Of a stretch of 64,000 bases of DNA, positions 16,957 through 24,737 are shown one piece after another. Source of the stretch: an uncultured Roseibium sp. Its GTDB lineage: Bacteria; Pseudomonadota; Alphaproteobacteria; Rhizobiales; Stappiaceae. The first letter of the stretch is position 1; each line of letters starts with the position of its first letter. The translations under genes and the position numbers were made by a program. Below the pieces are notes generated by a model. The model was given only the letters and a program-made list of their open reading frames with translations, made no database searches and was not told the origin of the DNA. The DNA lies in assembly GCF_947494555.1 (NCBI RefSeq), contig NZ_CANLVF010000005.1:496001-560000 (forward strand). Direction: 5' to 3'.

Positions 16957-17711
16957 TCATCCGCGAGCGTCTTGTTACGCGGCCAGAGAACACTGGCCGC
17001 GTAAGTCAGGAAAACTCCGATAAGCGTTGCGGCAAGTCCGAACCAGGTCAACGCATAGCCCAGATGATCGTTCTTGAACCGTACGATGGTTTCACCGGCC
17101 TGCGGAAAGCCGCCTTCAGGCGTGTATGACGCATCAATGTCGATGCTGTAAGGCGCAACAGTCTGGTTTTCCAATCCAAGAACCTGAGCCATCGCACCTG
17201 TGTCGCGGGCAAACCAGATCCTGTCAGACGCATCCGGTGTCGGCGTGGTCCAGTTCGGCTGTTCACTGAGCCGCAAAAGTCCGGTCAATTCCAGCTGTCC
17301 ACCGGGCGCGTCCAGAGCGGCCTCTCTTGCCGGGTCGTCCAGTCCTTGCGGCATAAATCCCCTGTTGATCAGAACCGTCCAGCCTTCCAGCGTCCTGAAA
17401 GGCGCATAGGTCATAAGACCGGGGCCCTCTGCCCGTCCAACCGGGTCGGAAAGCGAGGTGTAGTAGAATGTGTTGCCGTCCAGATACTCACCGGTCACCT
17501 TGACCCGGAGATAGTCGAATTCATCACCAAGCTTTTCCGAGCGAGGCGCAGGCGCATCGACGGGTGGCTTCGTGACGCCGGCTTCCACTTTCGAAATTAG
17601 GTCCTGCTTCCATTCCAGGCGGTTCAGCTGCCAGAATCCCAGATTCAGCAAAATACCGAGTGCCAGGACCGCTGCAATTGCAGGAACGACGAGTTTCTTT
17701 AGTCCATCCAT
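16953..17711 (-). CDS. SURF1-family cytochrome oxidase assembly protein
   Basis: 252 residues with two membrane helices, one at the N terminus (VPAIAAVLALGILLNLGFW) and one near the C terminus (ALTWFGLAATLIGVFLTY). Family motifs GFWQLNRLEWK and INRGFMPQG are present. SURF1 proteins assist heme a insertion into subunit I of aa3-type oxidase. It ends the leftward cox gene cluster and follows the DUF983 gene by 21 bp. Confidence 0.94.
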   Translation of the reverse strand: MDGLKKLVVPAIAAVLALGILLNLGFWQLNRLEWKQDLISKVEAGVTKPPVDAPAPRSEKLGDEFDYLRVKVTGEYLDGNTFYYTSLSDPVGRAEGPGLMTYAPFRTLEGWTVLINRGFMPQGLDDPAREAALDAPGGQLELTGLLRLSEQPNWTTPTPDASDRIWFARDTGAMAQVLGLENQTVAPYSIDIDASYTPEGGFPQAGETIVRFKNDHLGYALTWFGLAATLIGVFLTYAASVLWPRNKTLADD

Positions 17712-17732
17712 GGGCCGGTCATGCCTTGTTTT

Positions 17733-18122
17733 TCACTTGCCGCCGGCCTCGTCGAGACGGCCTTCTTCAGCCTTGTGTTTAAACTGCAACGCGATCATCA
17801 GCCCTTTCAGCGGCCGCAAAACCGCGGCTGCAAGAACCACCGTCAGCGGAAGCCAGAGGATGAGATGAAGCCATATCGGCGGCTGGAAACTCAGCTCTAC
17901 GAACAGCACCAGACCGACTATGACAAATCCGACCAGCATGATGACGAAAACCGCCGGGCCATCGCCGCTATCAGCGAAAGCAAAATCAAGACCGCAAGCG
18001 CTGCAAGACTTTTTGACGCTCAAAAACCCGTGGAACAGCTTCCCCTGCCCGCATCGGGGACACTTGCCGGACAAACCGACCGAGACAGGATTGACCTGCG
18101 GAAAATGAGCTTTGTCATCCAT
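17733..18122 (-). CDS. DUF983 family membrane protein
   Basis: 129 residues from MDDKAHFPQ. A small zinc-ribbon-like N-terminal segment (CPRCGQGKLF, then CSACGLDF) precedes two membrane helices (about residues 52-70 and 75-98). DUF983 genes are regularly found between coxC and surf1 in alphaproteobacteria and are thought to help oxidase biogenesis, but the function is not proven. A TTG start at 18146 would lie inside the terminator hairpin, so the ATG at 18122 is preferred. Confidence 0.9.
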   Translation of the reverse strand: MDDKAHFPQVNPVSVGLSGKCPRCGQGKLFHGFLSVKKSCSACGLDFAFADSGDGPAVFVIMLVGFVIVGLVLFVELSFQPPIWLHLILWLPLTVVLAAAVLRPLKGLMIALQFKHKAEEGRLDEAGGK

Positions 18123-18144
18123 AGTCCTGGACCTGCTAATAAGC

Positions 18145-18174
18145 AAAACGCCCGGCCGTTTCGCAGACCGGGCG
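18145..18174 (-). terminator. Intrinsic terminator after ctaE
   Basis: On the minus strand CGCCCGG...CCGGGCG (18149-18174) forms a GC-rich stem with a loop of about 12 nt, followed by TTTT. It lies 25 bp after ctaE and 23 bp before the DUF983 start, so DUF983 and surf1 would be expressed only by read-through or by a separate promoter. Confidence 0.75.
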
Positions 18175-18198
18175 CTTCATTGGGACTATCCCGGCAGC

Positions 18199-19077
18199 TT
18201 AATGCGGGGCCGGCGTACCTGCACCCCAGATATAGATCGCGACGAACAGGAACAGCCAGACAACGTCAACGAAGTGCCAGTACCAGGCGGCAGCTTCGAA
18301 ACCAAAATGCTTCTCAACTGAGAACTGGCCGGCCATTGCCCGTAGCAGACACACAAGCAGGAAGATGGTTCCGACGATCACGTGGAACCCGTGGAAGCCT
18401 GTCGCCATGTAGAACGTCGCGCCGTAAATGTTGCCGTCGAACGTGAATGCGGCATGACCGTACTCGTAACCCTGCACAATCGTGAACAGCACACCGAGCA
18501 GAACGGTCAGCGTCAGACCCCATTTCAGGCCTTCACGATCATTATGCAGCAGCGCATGGTGCGCCCAGGTGACCGTCGTGCCGGAGCACAGCAGGATCAG
18601 GGTGTTCAGAAGCGGGAGGTGCCAGGGGTCGAATGTCAGGATGCCGTCTGGCGGCCAGTGACCGCCGGTTGCTTCCACGCGGCTGAACTGAATGGCTTCA
18701 CCAGCAAAAAGAGCCGCATCGAAATACGCCCAGAACCAGGCCACGAAGAACATGACTTCAGATGCGATGAACAGAAGCATGCCGTAGCGCAGATGCAGCG
18801 AAACGACACGGGTATGGTGACCTTCCTGCGATTCCGTGATGGTGTCTTTCCACCATCCGTACATCACGTAGAGGACAACCAAGAGGCCGATGGCAAACAA
18901 GCCCCAGCTGGCCGAAGCAAAATTGATCCCGAACAGATCAAAGGAGTTGCCGGACGCGGCCTTCATCCATGCGATCGCTCCGATTGCCATGATGAAAGCG
19001 CCAACCGACCCAATAAATGGCCACGGACTCGGCTCGACCAGGTGGTAATCGTGGTTCTTGGTATGTGCCTCAGCCAT
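18199..19077 (-). CDS. ctaE: Cytochrome c oxidase subunit III
   Basis: 292 residues from MAEAHTKNHDYHLV, with GGGGAG 7 bp upstream. Seven membrane helices are expected; the subunit III signature is visible in EVMFFVAWFWAYF, GTTVTWAHHALL and ATGFHGFHVIVGTIFL. Subunit III stabilises the oxidase and proton uptake. It follows ctaG in the cox operon by about 50 bp. Confidence 0.97.
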   Translation of the reverse strand: MAEAHTKNHDYHLVEPSPWPFIGSVGAFIMAIGAIAWMKAASGNSFDLFGINFASASWGLFAIGLLVVLYVMYGWWKDTITESQEGHHTRVVSLHLRYGMLLFIASEVMFFVAWFWAYFDAALFAGEAIQFSRVEATGGHWPPDGILTFDPWHLPLLNTLILLCSGTTVTWAHHALLHNDREGLKWGLTLTVLLGVLFTIVQGYEYGHAAFTFDGNIYGATFYMATGFHGFHVIVGTIFLLVCLLRAMAGQFSVEKHFGFEAAAWYWHFVDVVWLFLFVAIYIWGAGTPAPH

Positions 19078-19126
19078 CGGCAAGCTCCCCAAACACTGTC
19101 ATTTCAAGCGCGTTTCGCGCAGTCTC

Positions 19127-19732
19127 TCACAAATTCGTTTCAGCGCCGGGCGATTCGGCCCGAGCCGCAACAGGGCGTTCCGGTTGTTCTACCGGGAAGA
19201 ACGTGTAGGACAAAGTGATTTCCTTCACATGTTTCAGTTCAGGATCCTTGTCCATTTCAGGATCAACAAAAAAGACAACTGGCATCTCAACGGTTTCGCC
19301 GGCTTCAAGCGGCTGCTCCGTAAAGCAGAAGCAATCGAGTTTGTTGAAATAGGCACCGGCAGACGGCGGCCAGACGTTGAAGGTCGACGTTCCGACCGTT
19401 GTCTCGTCACCGATGTTGGTTGCCACATAGGCAAGCTGCGCGCTTTCACCCATCTTCAGCGATACGGAGCGTTGCTCCGGTTTGAATTTCCAAGACAGCT
19501 GCCTGTTGACGTTCCCATCGAACCGGATCGTGATCATCCGGTCGATCACAACATCGCTTTCGCTGTCGGCAACTTGGGTCGTGCCTCCGAACCCAGTCAC
19601 GCGGCAAAAGAGGTCGTAAAGCGGCACGGCGGCGTATGCTGCGCCCACCATCAGGCTAAACATTCCGGCACAGGCGAGAGCAACCTTCCGGTTGCTGTTG
19701 GCTGCGCTGTTGCTGTCCTGTTCGTTGCTCAC
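19127..19732 (-). CDS. ctaG: Cytochrome c oxidase assembly protein, Cu(B) insertion (Cox11-like)
   Basis: 201 residues. GTG at 19732 is chosen because GAGGAA lies 7 bp upstream and because the upstream frame is occupied by coxF. A single N-terminal membrane helix (VALACAGMFSLMVGAAYAAVPLYDLFCRVTGFGG region) anchors a periplasmic copper domain with the conserved KLDCFCFTEQPL motif, which delivers copper to the CuB site of subunit I. The gene lies between coxF and ctaE as in other alphaproteobacteria. Confidence 0.96.
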   Translation of the reverse strand: MSNEQDSNSAANSNRKVALACAGMFSLMVGAAYAAVPLYDLFCRVTGFGGTTQVADSESDVVIDRMITIRFDGNVNRQLSWKFKPEQRSVSLKMGESAQLAYVATNIGDETTVGTSTFNVWPPSAGAYFNKLDCFCFTEQPLEAGETVEMPVVFFVDPEMDKDPELKHVKEITLSYTFFPVEQPERPVAARAESPGAETNL

Positions 19733-19742
19733 GCGTCGTTCC

Positions 19743-19907
19743 TCAAAGAGCCCTGTCCATGACACCCGGTCCCAGCTTGACGATCGTAACCGCGTAAAAA
19801 AGCACAACGAGCGCAACAAGCGCGAGTGCAATCGCGATAGACCGGGAGCGGCGCTTCTTCTGCTGCTCCTGCGTCAACCTGATTCCCTGATCGTCCTCAG
19901 CCATCAT
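19743..19907 (-). CDS. coxF: CoxF-like small membrane protein
   Basis: A 54-residue protein beginning MMAEDDQGIRL. A basic segment (QQKKRRSRS) is followed by one membrane helix (IAIALALVALVVLFYAVTIV) and the closing KLGPGVMDRAL. The sequence and its place between ctaB and ctaG match the CoxF proteins of alphaproteobacterial oxidase operons, thought to help assembly. ctaB stops 1 bp before this start and coxF stops 10 bp before the ctaG GTG, so translation is coupled. Confidence 0.85.
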   Translation of the reverse strand: MMAEDDQGIRLTQEQQKKRRSRSIAIALALVALVVLFYAVTIVKLGPGVMDRAL

Positions 19908-19908
19908 T

Positions 19909-20844
19909 CTAGGCTCCAACGATCAGGCTTTCGGCCAGCAAAATGGCAAAAAGCAGGAAGAGATAGAAGATGGAGAATTTAAAGAGGCGAATGCAAGCCT
20001 GTCTCGCCGCATCGCCTTCGCGCTTGCGCCAGACGTCGCCGGCAAGCGCGACAAATGCCAATCCCAGGAACGCGGCTGCCGCGCCATAGACCGGGCTTGC
20101 AAATCCAAGCAGGAACGGTGCTACGCCGATTGGCGCCAGAAGCAGGGAATAGACAAGAATGTGGTGCCGAGTGCTGGTCTCGCCGGCAACAACCGGCAAC
20201 ATGGGCACGCCCGCAGCGCGGTAGTCGCCGCTCTTGAACAGTGCCAACGCCCAGAAGTGCGGCGGCGTCCACATGAAAATGATGAGGAACAGAACAAAGC
20301 TTTCCAGGCTCACGGACCCGGTCACGGAGGCCCAGCCGACCATTGGCGGAAAAGCGCCCGCCGCACCGCCAATGACGATGTTCTGCGGGGTCGAGCGTTT
20401 CAGCCACATTGTGTAAACGACAACGTAGAAGAAGATGGTGAAGGCGAGGAACGCACCGGCGAACCAGTTGACCAGGAGACCAAGCGTTACGACGGATCCG
20501 ATCGACAACGTCATGCCGAACGCAAACGCCTCTTCCCTGGTTACTTTCCCAGCGGGGATCGGCCGCTTTTGCGTGCGAGTCATGATCTCGTCGATGTCGG
20601 CGTCATACCACATGTTCAGGGCACCGGATGCACCCGCACCGATTGCGATACACAAGATGGCGACCGCGCCGAGAACGGGGTGAACGGTACCGGGCGCAAG
20701 CATCAGGCCGACAAACGCAGTGAAGATGACGAGCGACATTACGCGCGGCTTCAGCAGCGAAACATAGTCGCCAACCGAGCCCATGCCACCGTCCCAGACG
20801 GCTGTATCCTGACCTATTGTGTCCTGGCGCTCGACGAGCGACAT
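19909..20844 (-). CDS. ctaB: Protoheme IX farnesyltransferase (heme o synthase)
   Basis: 311 residues from MSLVERQDT; AAGGA precedes this ATG, while an upstream TTG at 20865 is less likely. A UbiA-fold protein with about nine membrane helices. The prenyl-diphosphate motif is NMWYDADIDEIMTRTQKRP and the second aspartate loop is present. It adds a farnesyl group to protoheme, the first step to heme a. It follows ctaD after about 150 bp. Confidence 0.96.
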   Translation of the reverse strand: MSLVERQDTIGQDTAVWDGGMGSVGDYVSLLKPRVMSLVIFTAFVGLMLAPGTVHPVLGAVAILCIAIGAGASGALNMWYDADIDEIMTRTQKRPIPAGKVTREEAFAFGMTLSIGSVVTLGLLVNWFAGAFLAFTIFFYVVVYTMWLKRSTPQNIVIGGAAGAFPPMVGWASVTGSVSLESFVLFLIIFMWTPPHFWALALFKSGDYRAAGVPMLPVVAGETSTRHHILVYSLLLAPIGVAPFLLGFASPVYGAAAAFLGLAFVALAGDVWRKREGDAARQACIRLFKFSIFYLFLLFAILLAESLIVGA

Positions 20845-20931
20845 GCGCGTGTCCTTCAACTTCAAGCTTTTGCCCCGCCCTTCAAACAGGCGGCAGGGAC
20901 GGTCTTTCCGTCCGGCAGTTTTTCAAAGGAG

Positions 20932-20956
20932 CACCGCGCCATTTGAGGGCGCGGTG
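20932..20956 (-). terminator. Hairpin between ctaD and ctaB
   Basis: A 9-bp stem CACCGCGCC/GGCGCGGTG with a 7-nt loop follows ctaD by about 38 bp on the minus strand. No T-run follows, so it may reduce read-through or stabilise the 3' end of ctaC-ctaD mRNA rather than terminate fully. A smaller hairpin (about 20897-20913) lies further on. Confidence 0.45.
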
Positions 20957-20993
20957 TCAGTTTCCATCCAGAGGCATGGCCTCCGAGTGTGCC

Positions 20994-22589
20994 TTATTTG
21001 ATCCGCGGCAGCGTTTCGAACTGGTGGAACGGTGGCGGAGAAGACAGGGTCCACTCCAGTGTCGTTGCACCTTCGCCCCACGGGTTGTTGCCAACGACAC
21101 GCTTCTTGGCGAAAGCCTCAAAGATACCGTAGAGGAACACCAGAACCGCAAATGCGGAAATGTAGGATCCGATGGAAGACACGTAGTTCCAGCCCGCCAG
21201 CGCATCCGGATAGTCGGCGTAGCGGCGCGGCATGCCGTTCAGGCCCAGGAAGTGCTGCGGGAAGAAAACCAGGTTCACGCCGATGAAGGTGATCCAGAAA
21301 TGGGCCTTGCCAATGGCTTCATTGTACATGTAGCCGAACATCTTCGGGAACCAGTAGTACCAGGCGGCAAAGATCGCAAACACCGCACCGAGCGACAGCA
21401 CGTAGTGGAAGTGAGCCACCACATAATATGTGTCGTGGAAGGCGCGATCGAGACCGGCGTTTGCCAGCTGAACCCCGGTCACACCACCAACGGTGAACAG
21501 GAAGATGAAGCCGATCGCCCAGACCATGGGTGTCTTGAACTCAATGGAACCGCCCCACATGGTGGCAATCCAGGAGAAAATTTTCACGCCCGTCGGCACC
21601 GCGATCACCATCGTGGCAGCAACGAAGTAGGCCTGTGTTTCGGACGACATGCCGACCGTGTACATGTGGTGTGCCCACACGATAAAGCCGACAACGCCGA
21701 TCGCAACCATCGCATAGGCCATCCCGAGATAACCGAAGATCGGCTTACGCGAGAAGGTGGAGATGATGTGGCTGACGATGCCGAAGCCCGGCAGGATCAG
21801 GATGTACACTTCAGGGTGACCGAAGAACCAGAACAGGTGCTGGAACAGGATCGGATCACCGCCACCGGCAGGATCGAAGAAGGTCGTACCGAAGTTACGG
21901 TCCGTCAGAAGCATTGTGATCGCACCAGCGAGAACCGGCAGCGACAGAAGCAGCAGGAACGCGGTGATCAGAACCGACCACGCAAACAGCGGCATCTTGT
22001 GCAGGGTCATGCCCGGTGCACGCATGTTGAAGATCGTGGTTATGAAGTTGATTGCACCCAGGATCGACGAAGCACCGGCAATGTGCAGCGACAGGATTGC
22101 AAGATCCATTGCCGGTCCCGGTTGCCCTGACGTTGACAGTGGGGGATAGATTGTCCAGCCGCCGCCGACGCCGTTTCCGCCCGGAGGGCCTTCAACGAAG
22201 AGAGACAGGAGCAAAAGCAGGAACGCCGGAGGCAGAAGCCAGAACGAGATGTTGTTCATGCGAGGGAACGCCATGTCCGGCGCACCGATCATGATCGGCA
22301 CGAAGTAGTTGGCATAGCCGCCGATCATCGCCGGCATGACCATGAAGAAGATCATGATCAGGCCGTGAGCCGTAGTGAACACGTTGAACATGTGCGGGTT
22401 GCTGAAGATCTGCATTCCAGGTTCTTGCAGTTCCATTCGCATCCCGACGCTGAGCGCGCCGCCCACGATCCCGGCAAAGATCGCGAACATGAGATACATC
22501 AATCCGATGTCTTTGTGATTGGTCGAATAGACCCACCGGCGCCATCCATAGGGATGGTCATGTGCCGCATGTGCTTCGCTCGCAGCCAT
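20994..22589 (-). CDS. ctaD: Cytochrome c oxidase subunit I (aa3-type)
   Basis: 531 residues, twelve predicted membrane helices. Heme and copper ligands are seen in HGLIMIFFMVMPA, the HPEVYILILPGFG loop, the WAHHMYTVG pair and HDTYYVVAHFHYVLS. The HPEVY tyrosine cross-link and the GLNGMPRRYADYPDA segment are typical of the mitochondrial-type A1 oxidase. It reduces oxygen to water and pumps protons in the inner membrane. It lies 76 bp after ctaC and is preceded by GGGAG at good spacing. Confidence 0.98.
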   Translation of the reverse strand: MAASEAHAAHDHPYGWRRWVYSTNHKDIGLMYLMFAIFAGIVGGALSVGMRMELQEPGMQIFSNPHMFNVFTTAHGLIMIFFMVMPAMIGGYANYFVPIMIGAPDMAFPRMNNISFWLLPPAFLLLLLSLFVEGPPGGNGVGGGWTIYPPLSTSGQPGPAMDLAILSLHIAGASSILGAINFITTIFNMRAPGMTLHKMPLFAWSVLITAFLLLLSLPVLAGAITMLLTDRNFGTTFFDPAGGGDPILFQHLFWFFGHPEVYILILPGFGIVSHIISTFSRKPIFGYLGMAYAMVAIGVVGFIVWAHHMYTVGMSSETQAYFVAATMVIAVPTGVKIFSWIATMWGGSIEFKTPMVWAIGFIFLFTVGGVTGVQLANAGLDRAFHDTYYVVAHFHYVLSLGAVFAIFAAWYYWFPKMFGYMYNEAIGKAHFWITFIGVNLVFFPQHFLGLNGMPRRYADYPDALAGWNYVSSIGSYISAFAVLVFLYGIFEAFAKKRVVGNNPWGEGATTLEWTLSSPPPFHQFETLPRIK

Positions 22590-22665
22590 TTGGGGCTCCC
22601 TCTTTAAATTCCTTCAGCAGCGCTGCGTCTTATCGCGCGGTGCCTGACAAACGAAAGCCGCCGCG

Positions 22666-23613
22666 TTACTTCGCGGCGACTGAGATGTCTTCAAGCTTGC
22701 CAGCCGCAAGCTTCTTTTGTTCGTTGATGGACGCCATCAGCTGCTTGTTCGCGCCGTCCAGATCTTCCTGTGCCGCAGTAACCCAGGTCTGGAACTGCTC
22801 TTTGGAAACTACACGGATCGCAATCGGCATGAACGCGTGGTTGACACCGCACAACTCCGAGCACTGTCCGTAGTAGACACCTTCCTCGCGAGCACGGAAC
22901 CAAGTTTCGTTCAGGCGGCCCGGAATAGCGTCGATCTTGAGGCCCATGGACGGCATCGCGAAAGCGTGAATGACGTCTTCCGCGGTGACCTGAAGGCGTA
23001 CCGTGGTGTCGACCGGAACCACGAGATCGTTGTCGACGGCGAGCAAACGCGGAACCTCGTTGATGGTCACGCCACGCTCCGTGGCGACTTCCTGACGCGC
23101 GACCACATCGGCCTCAGGATCAAGCGGATCTCCGAGCATGTAGGAATCGAAGTAAAGGTCACCCATACCTTCGTCGTTATACTCGTAGCCCCAGTACCAC
23201 TGATAACCGATGGCCTTCACGGTCATTTCGTAGTCCGGAATATCGAGCTGCTTGTACAGCAGGCGGAAGGACGGGATCGCGATCACGACCAGTACGAGGA
23301 TCGGGATAACCGTCCAGGCCACCTCAATCATGGTGTTGTGCGACGTGCGCGAAGGCACCGGATTGGCCTTGGCACTGAATTTCACAATGCAGATGATCAG
23401 CAGAGCGAGAACGAACAGGGTGATCACCGTAATGATGATCAACGTGAAGGCGTTGAACCAGGTGATATCGTCCATCATGTCTGACACCGAGGCCTGAAAC
23501 CCCAGCTGCCAGTTCGTCATGCCGGATTCAGCTGCAAGAGCCGCGGTGGACACTCCAGCGAAAGTTGCCGCCATACTGGCGATTGTCATGAGACGCTTGA
23601 AGATAGCCTTCAC
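22666..23613 (-). CDS. ctaC: Cytochrome c oxidase subunit II
   Basis: 315 residues from a GTG at 23613, with GGGAG 8 bp upstream; the upstream frame to 23679 is not supported. A signal peptide (ending TAALA), two membrane helices and the periplasmic CuA domain follow. CuA ligands appear in the H of DVIHAFAMPSMG and in GQCSELCGVNHAFM. It receives electrons from cytochrome c. First gene of the oxidase operon; a 515-bp region lies upstream. Confidence 0.97.
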   Translation of the reverse strand: MKAIFKRLMTIASMAATFAGVSTAALAAESGMTNWQLGFQASVSDMMDDITWFNAFTLIIITVITLFVLALLIICIVKFSAKANPVPSRTSHNTMIEVAWTVIPILVLVVIAIPSFRLLYKQLDIPDYEMTVKAIGYQWYWGYEYNDEGMGDLYFDSYMLGDPLDPEADVVARQEVATERGVTINEVPRLLAVDNDLVVPVDTTVRLQVTAEDVIHAFAMPSMGLKIDAIPGRLNETWFRAREEGVYYGQCSELCGVNHAFMPIAIRVVSKEQFQTWVTAAQEDLDGANKQLMASINEQKKLAAGKLEDISVAAK

Positions 23614-24128
23614 GTCTGCGCTCCCTTCCCTCAGCCGCACGAACGCGGCACATGCATACATCCCGGACCTACGATCCATTCCATTCTGGTGGGGCAGTAA
23701 CGGGCTTGACGCAACTTCGCAAGCCTGAATCCACTGGCACCATAAACCGGAAAGCCCATTCAGGTAATCGGAATATAACCATAAACCTATATGAAGGGCG
23801 ATGGTTACATTCGGCCAGAGCGGCGATCTGCCGCATCACCCTGCCAACACCATTGTGCCGCACAAAAACCACAAGAAACGCCGAGCCGCAACGATATTTC
23901 CAACTTTTCGGCCACGTCCGGAGGTCTCTTGCGATTGAGGCATATCAAGGACACGTGGAATTTGGACAAAAAACAAGGCTAATCGACCGTCAAGCCCCCT
24001 GTGAGACTGGAATCGCACGCCATCATGCGGCAAGGTCTGGCCGGGATAACACCATGATTCGCGGAGCAGGCGGTTTTCAGCCGGATCTGAGCGCAGAAGA
24101 ATCGGATAAAGATTGACCGGAGGAATTC
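23614..24128. other. 515-bp non-coding region upstream of ctaC and the IalB-like gene
   Basis: This divergent region should hold the promoters of both transcription units. An AT-rich stretch lies at about 23770-23800 with TATATT on the minus strand as a possible -10. Frames on either strand here have no family resemblance. GGAGGA at about 24119-24124 belongs to the rightward gene. Confidence 0.6.
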
Positions 24129-24689
24129 TTGTCAACACACACGCAGCAGTCTTTCAACACCGGCGGCGCTGACCGTTTCAAGCCGTCACTTTCAACACTC
24201 GCTGTCGTTGCCGGACTCTTGTTCGGTTTATTCGTCCAGGGAGCGCCGACGGCCATGGCGCAGGGCGAAGTCCGTGCTTCGCACGGAGACTGGCAAATGC
24301 GCTGTGACACGCCACCGGGCGCTGCCGGCGAACAATGTGCCCTGATTCAAAACGTGACCGCATCCGACCGGGAGAACGTCGGTCTTTCGGTGATCGTGCT
24401 GAAAACAGCGGACAAGCAGGCAAGAATTCTTCGCGTCCTTGCACCGCTCGGTGTTCTGCTGCCGTCCGGCCTCGGATTGCGTGTCGATAACGCCGATATC
24501 GGGCGCGCCGGTTTTGTCCGTTGCCTGCCTAACGGGTGCATCGCCGAGGTGATCCTGGAAGATGAGTTGCTGACAAAACTGAAGGGTGGCGCCCAGGCCA
24601 CATTCATCATTTTCCAGACACCCGAAGAAGGCATCGGCATTCCGATTTCCCTGAATGGATTTTCAGCCGGTTTCGACGCCCTGCCCTAG
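24129..24689 (+). CDS. Invasion-associated locus B (IalB) family protein
   Basis: 186 residues. The start is TTG at 24129, with GGAGGA about 5 bp upstream. A long N-region precedes the hydrophobic signal segment (about residues 22-42, ending TAMA). The IalB signature follows: HGDWQMRCDTPP, then EQCALIQN, and a paired-Cys RCLPNGCIAEV. Such proteins are periplasmic or outer-membrane-associated. In Bartonella one contributes to erythrocyte entry, but the family is common in free-living Rhizobiales, where the role is unclear. Confidence 0.88.
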   Translation: MSTHTQQSFNTGGADRFKPSLSTLAVVAGLLFGLFVQGAPTAMAQGEVRASHGDWQMRCDTPPGAAGEQCALIQNVTASDRENVGLSVIVLKTADKQARILRVLAPLGVLLPSGLGLRVDNADIGRAGFVRCLPNGCIAEVILEDELLTKLKGGAQATFIIFQTPEEGIGIPISLNGFSAGFDALP

Positions 24690-24737
24690 ACTTTACGGAT
24701 CCGGCAAGCCTCACCGAAAGGGGATTTCCGAAGAGGA

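Noticed and set aside
20817..22130. Long plus-strand open frame (437 residues) across ctaB-ctaD
   Set aside because: It is antisense to the ctaD gene, has many charged low-complexity stretches and no recognisable family; GC-rich codon bias of the real gene explains it.
23652..24116. Plus-strand open frame in the region upstream of the IalB-like gene
   Set aside because: No domain, weak composition and overlaps the presumed promoters of ctaC and the IalB-like gene.
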